This document shows positions 30,899 to 40,533 of a stretch of 64,000 nucleotides of DNA, piece by piece; the stretch's first letter is position 1, and the number at the start of each line of letters is the position of its first letter. Made by a program: the position numbers and the translations under genes. Below the pieces are notes generated by a model, which was not told where the DNA came from, made no database searches, and saw only the letters and a program-made list of their open reading frames with translations. This DNA comes from Saccharomycodes ludwigii (lineage: Eukaryota; Ascomycota; Saccharomycetes; Saccharomycodales; Saccharomycodaceae), in the NCBI RefSeq assembly GCF_020623625.1, contig NC_060200.1:1914501-1978500 (forward strand), in the 5' to 3' direction.

Positions 30899-31037
30899 TG
30901 CTTGATTTTTAGTATCAATAGGAAAATCATGTTAAAATTTTTACACTTACATATGTTGATTGCTTTATTGTTAGCTTGTACATACATAACATATGCATAT
31001 ATATATATTGTGTCTCTGAAAGATATAAATTTTTCAA

Positions 31038-31073
<36 letters not shown>

Positions 31074-31337
31074 GTTTAATTTACTTGTTTAAATAATAAC
31101 TTATTTAAAATTAATATATAAATAAATGGAATAGAAAGAGAAAAAAAAAAAAAAAAAAAAAAAAATTGTATGATATAATTGAATAATAATATATATGTTC
31201 CGCCCAGTTTTTATTCTTAGCCTTGAATATGTACAAAGGGAATTATATGATTACAAAATGACAATACTAATATCAGTACTAAATCAATTGTTCTCTGCTT
31301 CATACATTGGAATTGAACGGCCAAGTCGTCAAATCTT
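30899..31337. other. Intergenic, convergent 3' regions of MCO32-like and FMP48-like genes
   Basis: Contains one of the longest T runs in the window (about 31041-31072) and an A run (about 31140-31165). Nothing else is recognised. Confidence 0.65.
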
Positions 31338-33776
31338 TCAACAATTGGTATGCATAAAAGGATCAAAATTATTACCAGTAGATACACTATTCATATTACT
31401 ATCTGCAATGTCGACATTATTGTTATTATTTTCCAGTGCATAAATATTCATGTTAGAGGAATTAACATTAGTATGAGTATCCGTAATTGGTTGCTGTTGT
31501 AATAAATTATAATGGTTGTTGGTGTTATTAGCATTTGGAATAATTACATCATTTGCAACTCCCGTTGGTTCTTGTGCCAAAGTATTTGCATAATTAGCAT
31601 AGAATGTCGGATCTAAAGCCATTCCGTTACAATAAAAAGCTAGATCACTGTCATTATCAATGTTAATGTTTACGTCATTAGTATTAGTATTATTATTAGA
31701 AGTAGTAGTAGTGGTAGTACCCATCATTAATGTACTGTGAACATTGTCGTTGCAGGTTTCAGGAGGAGTATTTATCTTGGGTATTGTCATATTCGTATTA
31801 CTGTTATCAATGTAATTACTAACATTAAACATATTATTTGAATTACTGTTGTTATTTGTCGCAAAACTCTGTAAGACACTATTATTATTATTATTATTAT
31901 TATTATTATCAGCAGTATTAGTTTTTACACTAGCATCGTAAATTATTGTATTGCTGTTATTTTTATTGATGGTATTGGCACTATTATTGTTAATAGTTGT
32001 AGCATTAGTAGCAAGATTATGATTAGGAATTATTGTAGTACTTGTTGAACCCGGTGTAGGTAAATGAGCTACCTGATTGCTTCCAATATGAGAAAGAGGA
32101 CTGGTTGCAACACTGGCAGCACGGTTACTGCTAGCGTTACTGGTTATGATTCCAGCCCTAATACCATCGCCATGGAAATTTTCTAGTGGCGAATTAGTGG
32201 AGGCGTTATTATCATTATGTGCACTTGAGTTACTATTAGTATTATCAGTGTTGTTATTAATCAGCGTTGTAGTGCCTCCATCATCATAATTCAAGTCATA
32301 TCCAGAATAACTCATCACTGGTGTACTCGAAGTTATGTTATTGGGGATCCGGTTATAGAAAGTGTGTTTATGTTGTGCTTCTTGCTGCTGTGTACTTCGA
32401 TGTATCTCTTGCACATGCTGGTGCCGTAAGGGCAGTTGGTTTTGTTGCTGAAATTGTAATTGTTGTTGTTCTTGTTGTTGTTGTTGTAGAGTCATCCGTA
32501 AAGCGTACGGATTATGGAAATGACCATTAAACAAAGGATTCTTGGTAATATGATTGTTTGTAGTACCATCAATGGTATTCTTCGGATTCTTTCTCATAAG
32601 AACTTGTGGTTGTTGCCCCAAGATAAATGATTGGAAATGCATATCAAATTTAGTCAAAGACCTTTTGGTAAAATCCAAAGGTAATAAATATTTAACAACT
32701 CTCTCAGAAATTCCATGTAAAATATGTATTCTGTATGATTTTTCCATTTCAGTATGGTCATGATTTTGAAAGAACGACAACCAAAAAGCAGGTGTATTCT
32801 GTTCCTTAATATTCATAGAAGCGTGAATTGTTCTCCTGGAATAGACGTTATTCATGGATTCTTGTCTAAGTATACTTTGAAAATAGTACTCATCAATAAA
32901 ACTCATTGGATTGCTTATGAATCTCTGGAAATTTCTATTATTTGAATTTTTGCTTGGATTTTGCGGATTGGTTAAGCTGGCATATTTGAATGGGCATGAT
33001 GCAAATAAAGTATATAGTAGAGTTATACCTAATGACCAATAATCTGCTTTGATACAATCATAACCGCTGCTATCAAATTTAAAACTGGTACCAATACCTG
33101 GATGATTCGTGTTACCATTATTGAGAGTATGGCCATGGTTAGTAATTTTATGAGAAACATAATTGGGCACGTTGTCTTCTCCAGCTAGGCTTGAATTTTC
33201 AACCTCTTCCAAAATTAAGTTGGGTGCAAATGTTTCTGGTGCCAAGTACTTTTCAGTGCCTATGCAAGCGGCAGTAGATTTTACACCAATCAAACTTAAC
33301 CCCCAGTCAGTTAGTTTAATATTCAAATTGGAATCCAAAAGTATATTTTCAGGCTTTATATCCCGATGTGTTATCCCTAAATTGTGGGAATATTCTAAAG
33401 CATTAACCAGTTGAGAAACAAGCTTGACAAAATCAATTTTGGTGGCAGTTGATGGATTATTCCGCACAAACTTAATGTAGTCATATAAATCACCATGTTC
33501 GCAATATTCCAAAACAAAAACAAAACAATCAACAGTCTCAAAAAAATCAACCATTGTGCATATGAATGGGTTGGACCTACCTAGTTTGTTTAATATTTTA
33601 TATTCATTACTAACTACCCTTATGATTTTTTTCAGTTTATTGTTTTCGTTATCACCAAGAGGTTTCGGTATACATTTTAAAGCCACCACATCTTTTGTTA
33701 AGTCATTTAGTGCTTTATAAACCAAACTGAAGGAGCCCGATTGGATCTTGGATATTCTTCTGTAATACTGTTTCAT
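31338..33776 (-). CDS. FMP48: FMP48-like Ser/Thr protein kinase with long Asn/Gln-rich tail
   Basis: The kinase domain fills about residues 5-375: IQSGSFSLVYKA (glycine loop), ALKCIPKP (catalytic Lys), HRDIKPENIL, DWG in place of the usual DFG, and LAPETF. An insertion with His/Asn/Gly lies after the APE motif. The remaining 430 or so residues are low-complexity Asn, Gln, Thr and Ser. S. cerevisiae Fmp48 (YGR052W, 369 aa, mitochondrial, function unclear) is about the size of the kinase domain alone, and this gene has the YGR052W strand and neighbours. The related kinases Vhs1 and Sks1 are an alternative, but the gene order favours FMP48. No clear mitochondrial presequence is visible. Confidence 0.78.
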   Translation of the reverse strand: MKQYYRRISKIQSGSFSLVYKALNDLTKDVVALKCIPKPLGDNENNKLKKIIRVVSNEYKILNKLGRSNPFICTMVDFFETVDCFVFVLEYCEHGDLYDYIKFVRNNPSTATKIDFVKLVSQLVNALEYSHNLGITHRDIKPENILLDSNLNIKLTDWGLSLIGVKSTAACIGTEKYLAPETFAPNLILEEVENSSLAGEDNVPNYVSHKITNHGHTLNNGNTNHPGIGTSFKFDSSGYDCIKADYWSLGITLLYTLFASCPFKYASLTNPQNPSKNSNNRNFQRFISNPMSFIDEYYFQSILRQESMNNVYSRRTIHASMNIKEQNTPAFWLSFFQNHDHTEMEKSYRIHILHGISERVVKYLLPLDFTKRSLTKFDMHFQSFILGQQPQVLMRKNPKNTIDGTTNNHITKNPLFNGHFHNPYALRMTLQQQQQEQQQLQFQQQNQLPLRHQHVQEIHRSTQQQEAQHKHTFYNRIPNNITSSTPVMSYSGYDLNYDDGGTTTLINNNTDNTNSNSSAHNDNNASTNSPLENFHGDGIRAGIITSNASSNRAASVATSPLSHIGSNQVAHLPTPGSTSTTIIPNHNLATNATTINNNSANTINKNNSNTIIYDASVKTNTADNNNNNNNNNSVLQSFATNNNSNSNNMFNVSNYIDNSNTNMTIPKINTPPETCNDNVHSTLMMGTTTTTTSNNNTNTNDVNINIDNDSDLAFYCNGMALDPTFYANYANTLAQEPTGVANDVIIPNANNTNNHYNLLQQQPITDTHTNVNSSNMNIYALENNNNNVDIADSNMNSVSTGNNFDPFMHTNC

Positions 33777-34548
33777 TGCTTTTTTATGTTGTAATATATC
33801 ATTTAACGGAAAAAGCAGAAGGTGAAAGTGAGAACGTTAATAAATGCGATGAGTTAAAAAAAAAAAAAAGATTTGTTATTCTTTTCGTTATTTTTTTGTT
33901 ATTTTTTTGTTTTTAAAAAGGAAGGAAAAACTAAAGTTGTATAAAAAAAAATTTTCTTTTTTTTATTTTAGTTTTTATTTTTTTTTTTTTTTTTTTGTTG
34001 TTGTAGTTTTTTTTTTTTTTTTTTTATTTTTTTTTTATTTTTTTGCCTTTGTTCGTTTGTTAATGATATTTATATAAAATGGTCTTATATTATAAAATTT
34101 TAATATCAGCAAATCTCCGAGTGTTTGACTCTGAAATATCTAAGATAATAAATTGATCGTTTGTAAATAAAATAGCAATAATATTAACAATTATTCTTAT
34201 TTTACCACCATTGCTTATTTGAAAAATAATTGTCATATTATAATCAATTACCTCACATTTTATTTCTTTGGTTATTTTCGTGTCAACAAAAGAAAAGAAT
34301 AAAATAAAATCTTAAAATCGAGTAATGTAACAAAAAAAATAAAACTTTTAAAAATTAAAAACATAGAAAAATAACTTTTTTTCCCCTTAGTTGTTTATCC
34401 CCTACTTGATATGCACTTCAAACATATTACTTGATACTGCTCACTGCAATTAACATAGTTCAACGCTGTCCTTGCTTTTAGCTTGTCAATTACAATTGAA
34501 ATTAATGAGAGTATAGTATATAACTAAAAAAAATTACAGTTTAATACA

Positions 34549-34594
<46 letters not shown>

Positions 34595-34610
34595 CTATAT
34601 AACACCTCGG
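33777..34610. other. Intergenic: kinase promoter and ATG33/SCM4 3' region
   Basis: Pyrimidine runs (about 33950-34040) precede the kinase gene. An AAAT tetranucleotide repeat of about 11 units spans 34547-34590. No gene is recognised. Confidence 0.65.
34547..34590. repeat. AAAT tetranucleotide microsatellite
   Basis: About 11 uninterrupted AAAT units just beyond the 3' end of the ATG33/SCM4 gene. Confidence 0.9.
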
Positions 34611-35264
34611 CTAAATGAACAAACCCTCTCCATAAACACCAAATACGGATTGAGCCAAGCCGGCAACACTGATAATAGCTAAGGAGGTCAAATACAATGC
34701 AATACTAGTATGGCACTTGGCTAATTTAGGTTCCAATTCATGTAAACGCTTTTCAATAGAAAGATGCTTATCAACAGCTTCCTTAATCTTTTTCTCGTCG
34801 GGAGCAGAACCTTCTTCTAAATCTTTAGTGGAAAAACCAGCAGGGCAAGATTCTAAAACACCATCATCTTGTCTTCCAGCAGTTACTGGACAAACACCAC
34901 CGACTGCACCAGAAGCTGGACAAACATTAGTACGGGCAGATCCACAGGTTTTCTTACATTTAAATAATACTTTCAATGCCAAAGAATAAACGCAAGAAAC
35001 TGGTCCAACAGCTAAACCGTACAACAAATAAGGATGTTGAGCGGTCTTAGGGGCATAGAAATAACTTAAACCAAAAAATATAGTGGATAGAGTACTAAAA
35101 CTAACAGCAATGGCACTTAATTTGCGAAGGGTTTTCGATAATTTACACATTAATATATCCCATGGAGTGGCAAATGCAATGATGGCACCACTGGTAACCA
35201 TACCAGTGTAAATACCCAAAGAGGTAACAGCAATTGTTTTGGTAACACCTAAGCAAACAGACAT
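34611..35264 (-). CDS. ATG33: Atg33/Scm4-family mitochondrial outer-membrane protein
   Basis: Atg33 is needed for mitophagy; Scm4 is its paralog in S. cerevisiae. The 217-aa protein has four hydrophobic segments (about 10-30, 45-67, 78-98 and 190-212) and a hydrophilic, Cys/Pro-rich loop (about 103-140) followed by a charged helix. The motif AFATPWDILMCKLSKTLRK near 30-50 and YFYAPKTAQHPYLLYG are characteristic. Its place beside ILV5 fits YLR356W (ATG33), and its place near RME1 and FMP48 fits YGR049W (SCM4), so it is the unduplicated ancestor. The cysteine cluster KCKKTCG...VCPASG...VCP could bind metal or form disulfides. Confidence 0.86.
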   Translation of the reverse strand: MSVCLGVTKTIAVTSLGIYTGMVTSGAIIAFATPWDILMCKLSKTLRKLSAIAVSFSTLSTIFFGLSYFYAPKTAQHPYLLYGLAVGPVSCVYSLALKVLFKCKKTCGSARTNVCPASGAVGGVCPVTAGRQDDGVLESCPAGFSTKDLEEGSAPDEKKIKEAVDKHLSIEKRLHELEPKLAKCHTSIALYLTSLAIISVAGLAQSVFGVYGEGLFI

Positions 35265-36025
35265 TTGGTAACGGTTTTTTTAATTCGTTTAATTGGAAAT
35301 TTTTGTTGCTTTTTCCTTTTTTTGTTTTTAAGGTTATTTTTATCTGTAGTTCGAAGAGATATATATATAAATATATATAAATAGTAGAGAGAGGTAGAAA
35401 AGAAAAGAGGAAAGAGAAAAGAGATATGGATAAATATTTAATTTTTTTTTGGAAAAGAGTGGTATATATATATATATATATATAATATTGAATGATAGCG
35501 ATGGATTGAAAGTGAAAAGTTAAATTCCCCTTTCGTTAATTTCTGTATTATTATTGGTAATATTAGTATTAATTAATGATACCACTATAATATAATATAG
35601 CGTGCTTAGATATATATGCGCACACTTGTTAAAAAATTGATAATATACGAAGACAAGAAGAAGGGATAAGGAGCATCGCCACCCCGATAATCTTCAAGAC
35701 ATCATGTGACTTATTTTTACTTTACGGCTATATATTTCCTTACAAACGTATCGGATTTAAAAAAAAAAATATGAAAATAAAATATATATATATGAGAACC
35801 CGTTACATTAATAGACTTGTTGTCGTTCCGGGTAATACATTTAATCTTATTATTTTCTTTCCAATATGCAACATTGATATTAGAAATATATTTATTGTCT
35901 TTTAAAAGTAAACAAAATACTATCACCAATATTTTAAAAGAAAATAAAAATATATATTAATTCATTCCCCCCATTCATCTCTCTCCTCATCCGCCAAATG
36001 ATCACAAAAGTTTTTAAACCGTACC
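35265..36025. other. Divergent promoter between ATG33/SCM4 and the zinc-cluster gene
   Basis: Contains TA repeats (about 35463-35484), GA-rich sequence (35386-35425) and a Reb1-type site (35828-35835). Nothing else is firmly recognised. Confidence 0.6.
35828..35835 (-). promoter_or_regulatory. Reb1-type site (TTACCCGG)
   Basis: The minus strand reads TTACCCGG, the Reb1 consensus, about 190 bp upstream of the zinc-cluster regulator ATG. It would position a nucleosome-depleted promoter. Confidence 0.55.
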
Positions 36026-38512
36026 ATGTTTCCAACTGCTTGTAGTAATTGTAGAAAAAGAAAAGTTAAGTGCACTGGTTCTCATCCATGCAATAATTGT
36101 ATCAAGAGATCAGAAAAATGTGATTATAAAAAAGGTCCCGTTAAAAGATCGCCAACGTTGACAAGGGTGTCAAACAAACAATTTCTAACAGTTATTGCCC
36201 AAAAATTTGATAATTTGCAAAAGTCATTAAAAAATATAGAAACTTTGTTACTTAAAAATGGAAACAACAAAGTGGATCGGACTTTTAACACATCTGCTCC
36301 TCCTCATGTCAATAGTTCCAACAAAAAAATAATTGACTCTGGTATAAATACAGTAGCCTTTTATTTATACTGCACCGGCGGTACTGAGAAATATTTATCT
36401 GAAATGAAAACTTCGTTTAAAATATTTACCAAATATGGGTTTGAATGGATTAGGAAACAGGTTGATTCTCAAGAAGCCCAATTAATATTAAATGATATAA
36501 TGACATTAAATAAAAAATTAAGAGAAGATAATGCCAGGTTGGTCCACAAAGCTTATAAAACTAATAACAGACAGATATTCCATTTAAAACCACCAGAATA
36601 TATAATTATTCAATTGCACAAAATTTATACAGAAACTATTAAAAATTATGTTTGCACTTTATATTTTACAAACATGGACGATTTAATACTAAATAAATAT
36701 ATGAGCAACCATGATGATGAATTAACCGATTGTGAGTTATTTTTAATATACTCAGTGCTATTATTATCCAGCTCATTAAGATCGATACCATATAAACACC
36801 ATGAATATAAGGTATGGAAGACTTTTTATTTTTTGCAAACTGTTAGTTATTACCAAAAAATAACGAATAAATATACCATGAATATTGGCGATTTGGATCC
36901 AATACAAATATTACAAGCCATTTCTGTATTTTGCTATTTTTTGACCAATTCACCAACCCCACAAATAACCTGCTTTATTTGCTCAACTGCAATTAGTATC
37001 TGTAACGATATAGGATTGAACAAGCAAAAGTTTTTTTATTACAAATCCGATGTGGAAACCAGGTTAAAATGCAGATTCCTGTATTTATTTTTTTACCAGC
37101 TAGATGGATTCCTAGCTTTACTAATAGGCAAACCACAACTAATACCTGTGGAATATACTGAAATTATACAAGATGATTTTTTAAACGACTTATGTGTATA
37201 CCATGCCATCCCATTTAAGGATGCAGATTTTTCTAATATTGGCAATTTTTATAAAAGATTGGAAACTTCATATTTTGGATTCCGTATAATATTGTTCCAC
37301 ATGAATTCGGGCTTACAACAATTATGTGGCGTTGTTTATCGAGAATTTGCTTCAACCAAAAGTGTAGAAACTTATAAATTATTTGATAAAGAATCACATA
37401 TTTTATCGATTAATGAAAAACTAGACAATTGGTGTTTATTATTACCAGAAATACTAAGGCCAAATAATTCCGGGTATAAAAATTTAGAAGATCACTTATT
37501 GAACTTAAATGGTGCTGATAGTATAATAAACATTAAGTATTTTAAACAAAGTGCATTGTTGCTCTTGCTACATTACCACGTTATACGATTATGGATGAAT
37601 AAAATGGTATTAGGCCCGCCATGGGAAACTTCTAATGATAATTATCATGGTAAACAAACCTTATTGAAAAGAAACGAGTATTTGAACAGAGTTATCAAAA
37701 ATTCAGTGTGTGTTTTAAAGATTATAGAAATTTTCTTTGATGACGTGGATTGGAATCCAACACATACAAACACCTTGTCATTTAGCTTTTTTTCCAGCTT
37801 TTTAATTTTGTTTTCATATATATTGTCCAAAAACAGTTATCCATTGGAAGACGGTAATTGTGGTGGTGATAACGATATCAAAAAATTGACTTTGCAATTA
37901 ACCATATATTTACAAAAATATTTGGATCAGCATAATAGAAATATCCCAATTGATGTTTCCAGATGGTGTACTTCAGGTATTCATATGCTATATTTTCTAA
38001 AGATCTTATTTATAAAATACCAGAAAGAAACCGGCGATACTTCATTTATTTTCGAAAATTATTTCCCCAATGACATACCACAGCTTAGGAAAACTATCCA
38101 AAGATACAGCAAAGAGAATGCAAACTTGTTCGAAACGAGTTATCCTCCTGGAGGGGATAAGCAACATAGTAAACCAGCTACTACATTAAAAGAACACAAT
38201 GATTTAGGCAATAATAAATTTGATTCAAGTTTAATATTCCAAGATAACAGTAATTGTAATGGCGACGTTACAATGATTAATGATAATCCACAAAATACTG
38301 TTATTCAAGATCCTTCTGTTGCAATCATCAATAATAACAATCTAGTGACAAGTCCTTCCACACAATTGCGACAGCCATTTGATGATTTTTATGTAGACTA
38401 TTTGTTTGGTGGTACTAACATAGATGATACAAATCTATTTGGTTCTGAAGAAATGTTGAAAACATTAAACGAGTTTTCAATTTTAGATGAAGATTTTTTC
38501 CCCAATACATAA
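36026..38512 (+). CDS. Zn(II)2Cys6 transcription factor, family member not assigned
   Basis: The zinc cluster is at residues about 6-33, with C-x2-C-x6-C-x5-C-x2-C-x6-C spacing and basic KRKVKC. A linker and short coiled coil (about 53-80) follow, fitting a dimeric DNA binder. The middle (about 210-640) resembles the fungal transcription factor middle-homology region. The C-terminal 130 residues are Asn/Asp-rich and acidic, a plausible activation domain. The length is 828 aa. S. cerevisiae has no such gene between ATG33/SCM4 and ILV5, so I cannot name an ortholog. Targets are unknown. A CCG-triplet array lies just downstream, towards ILV5. Confidence 0.9.
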   Translation: MFPTACSNCRKRKVKCTGSHPCNNCIKRSEKCDYKKGPVKRSPTLTRVSNKQFLTVIAQKFDNLQKSLKNIETLLLKNGNNKVDRTFNTSAPPHVNSSNKKIIDSGINTVAFYLYCTGGTEKYLSEMKTSFKIFTKYGFEWIRKQVDSQEAQLILNDIMTLNKKLREDNARLVHKAYKTNNRQIFHLKPPEYIIIQLHKIYTETIKNYVCTLYFTNMDDLILNKYMSNHDDELTDCELFLIYSVLLLSSSLRSIPYKHHEYKVWKTFYFLQTVSYYQKITNKYTMNIGDLDPIQILQAISVFCYFLTNSPTPQITCFICSTAISICNDIGLNKQKFFYYKSDVETRLKCRFLYLFFYQLDGFLALLIGKPQLIPVEYTEIIQDDFLNDLCVYHAIPFKDADFSNIGNFYKRLETSYFGFRIILFHMNSGLQQLCGVVYREFASTKSVETYKLFDKESHILSINEKLDNWCLLLPEILRPNNSGYKNLEDHLLNLNGADSIINIKYFKQSALLLLLHYHVIRLWMNKMVLGPPWETSNDNYHGKQTLLKRNEYLNRVIKNSVCVLKIIEIFFDDVDWNPTHTNTLSFSFFSSFLILFSYILSKNSYPLEDGNCGGDNDIKKLTLQLTIYLQKYLDQHNRNIPIDVSRWCTSGIHMLYFLKILFIKYQKETGDTSFIFENYFPNDIPQLRKTIQRYSKENANLFETSYPPGGDKQHSKPATTLKEHNDLGNNKFDSSLIFQDNSNCNGDVTMINDNPQNTVIQDPSVAIINNNNLVTSPSTQLRQPFDDFYVDYLFGGTNIDDTNLFGSEEMLKTLNEFSILDEDFFPNT

Positions 38513-39324
38513 GCTGAATTTCTAAAGGGACTTACTTTTGTGGAAATAGTATGTATGTAAAAAAAAAAAAAAAAAGGTGATTGAGAACCGGACCGAACCG
38601 AACCGAACCGAACCGAACCAGCAGGGTGTACGATGATAATAATAATTACATTTGTGGATGTTATGTGTTATTTGGACATTGAACATCTGTACATTTTTAT
38701 AAATACATAAATAATAATAATAATAATTTATAATTCCGGCCCGGTTTTGATATATTTTCTGGGAAAAGGAATAAAAAAAAATAAAATAAAATTGACAAAA
38801 AGGGTGATCAATAGTAACATATTTTTTACTCAACTCAGAATGTACTGCAGAACATTGTAGTCATAGAAATAAAAAAAAAAAATAATAATAATAATTTATT
38901 TAAGACGTGCGTGTTTACACAGGGAAACAACAAATGAAAAATATGCTTTTTTTTTTTTTTTTTTTTTAACTTTTTCACTTTTTATTTTTCAATGCAATTC
39001 AAATGAAGAAAAAATTTTTTTTTTTTTTTTTCACATAATCCATTCCAGCAACGATGTTAAAAGGGGGAAAAAATATATATATATATATAAAGAGTGACTA
39101 AAAACTCCTTCAGGAAAATAAACTAGAAAAAAATTTTTTTTTTTTTCCTTCTCTCTTTCTTAATACTGAGACAAGTTAATTGACATAATATGTTCTTTCG
39201 TCTATCTTTCTCTCTTTCTTTTCCTTAAATCATCATATAATCTTCTTCATTTATAAGAAAAAAACTAATAAAAATCAAATAAAAGTCTATTCGACGAATA
39301 AAATCACTATACACAAAACAAAAA
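38513..39324. other. ILV5 promoter region
   Basis: Besides the CCG array it has CCGGCCCGG at 38738-38746 (one base short of the Leu3 CCGGNNCCGG spacing), poly-T runs (38947-38967, 39016-39030) and pyrimidine-rich sequence before the ATG, as is usual for strongly expressed genes. I found no TGASTCA Gcn4 site. Confidence 0.55.
38588..38615. repeat. Array of six CCG triplets with 5-bp period
   Basis: CCG occurs at 38588, 38593, 38598, 38603, 38608 and 38613, as a pentamer repeat (ACCGA type) in very AT-rich sequence. Zn2Cys6 proteins bind CGG/CCG triplets, so it could be a regulatory array for ILV5 or for the neighbouring zinc-cluster gene. It could equally be a simple repeat. Confidence 0.85.
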
Positions 39325-40533
39325 ATGTCTTACAGAGCTACTTCTGCCAAATTGGCTGCTAGAATGATTTGCAACTCTAGAGTTGTTGCTTCTAAACGTG
39401 CTATGTCTTTAATGGCTAGATCTCGTCCAACTGTTCGTTCTACTGTTGTTAATGCCGCCATCAAGCCATTGATCGCTTCCAGAGGTATTAAGCAAATTAA
39501 CTTTGGTGGTACCGTCGAAACCGTCTATGAACGTGCTGACTGGCCAAGAGAAAAGTTATTGGAATACTTCAAAAATGATACCTTAGCTTTGATTGGTTAT
39601 GGTTCTCAAGGTTACGGTCAAGGTTTGAACTTGAGAGACAACGGTTTAAACGTTATCTTGGGTGTTAGAAAGAACGGTGCTTCTTGGAAGGCTGCTATTG
39701 AAGACGGTTGGGTTCCAGGTGAAAATTTATTTGATGTTACCGAAGCTGTTAAGAAAGGTACATACGTCATGAACTTATTATCTGATGCTGCTCAATCTGA
39801 AACATGGCCAACTATTGCTCCATTGTTGACTAAAGGAAAGACTTTATATTTCTCCCATGGTTTTTCACCAGTTTTCAAGGATTTGACTAAAGTTGAACCA
39901 CCAAAGGACATTGATACCATCTTGGTTGCTCCAAAGGGTTCTGGTAGAACTGTCAGATCATTATTCAAGGAAGGTCGTGGTATTAACTCCTCTTATGCCG
40001 TTTGGAACGATGTTTCTGGTAAGGCCCACGAAAAAGCACAAGCTTTGGCTGTTGCCATCGGTTCCGGTTATATTTACGAAACCACTTTTGAAAAGGAAGT
40101 CAACTCAGATTTGTATGGTGAAAGAGGTTGTTTGATGGGTGGTATCCATGGTATGTTCTTGGCTCAATATGATGTTTTGAGAGAAAACGGTCACTCTCCA
40201 AGTGAAGCTTTCAATGAAACTGTTGAAGAAGCTACTCAATCCTTATACCCATTGATTGGTAAGTATGGTATGGACTACATGTACGATGCTTGTTCTACCA
40301 CAGCTAGAAGAGGTGCTTTGGATTGGTACCCAATCTTCAAGAAGACCTTGAAACCAGTCTTTGTTGATTTATATGAATCTGTTAAGAACGGTTCTGAAAC
40401 AAAGAGATCTTTGGAATTCAACTCTCAACCAGACTACAGAGCCAAGTTGGAATCTGAATTGGACACTATTAGAAATATGGAAATTTGGAGAGTCGGTAAG
40501 GAAGTCAGAAAGTTAAGACCAGAAAACCAATAA
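39325..40533 (+). CDS. ILV5: Ketol-acid reductoisomerase, mitochondrial
   Basis: Ilv5 converts acetolactate and acetohydroxybutyrate in valine and isoleucine synthesis and also helps stabilise mitochondrial DNA nucleoids. The 402-aa protein (yeast 395) has a basic Ser/Ala/Arg-rich mitochondrial presequence (about 1-50). The NADPH-binding Rossmann motif is LALIGYGSQGYGQG (about 91-104), and the knotted C-terminal domain carries ERGCLMGGIHGMF and the metal-site acids. Codon use is strongly biased to preferred yeast codons (GGT, GCT, TTG, AAG), unlike its neighbours, which indicates very high expression. It matches YLR355C. Confidence 0.99.
   Translation: MSYRATSAKLAARMICNSRVVASKRAMSLMARSRPTVRSTVVNAAIKPLIASRGIKQINFGGTVETVYERADWPREKLLEYFKNDTLALIGYGSQGYGQGLNLRDNGLNVILGVRKNGASWKAAIEDGWVPGENLFDVTEAVKKGTYVMNLLSDAAQSETWPTIAPLLTKGKTLYFSHGFSPVFKDLTKVEPPKDIDTILVAPKGSGRTVRSLFKEGRGINSSYAVWNDVSGKAHEKAQALAVAIGSGYIYETTFEKEVNSDLYGERGCLMGGIHGMFLAQYDVLRENGHSPSEAFNETVEEATQSLYPLIGKYGMDYMYDACSTTARRGALDWYPIFKKTLKPVFVDLYESVKNGSETKRSLEFNSQPDYRAKLESELDTIRNMEIWRVGKEVRKLRPENQ

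Noticed and set aside
38738-38746. Leu3 site upstream of ILV5 (CCGGCCCGG)
   Set aside because: Leu3 needs two bases between CCGG halves; this has one, so I do not call it.
38522-38833. Minus-strand frame across the CCG array
   Set aside because: Its only pattern is the translated pentamer repeat plus poly-Phe from an A-run.
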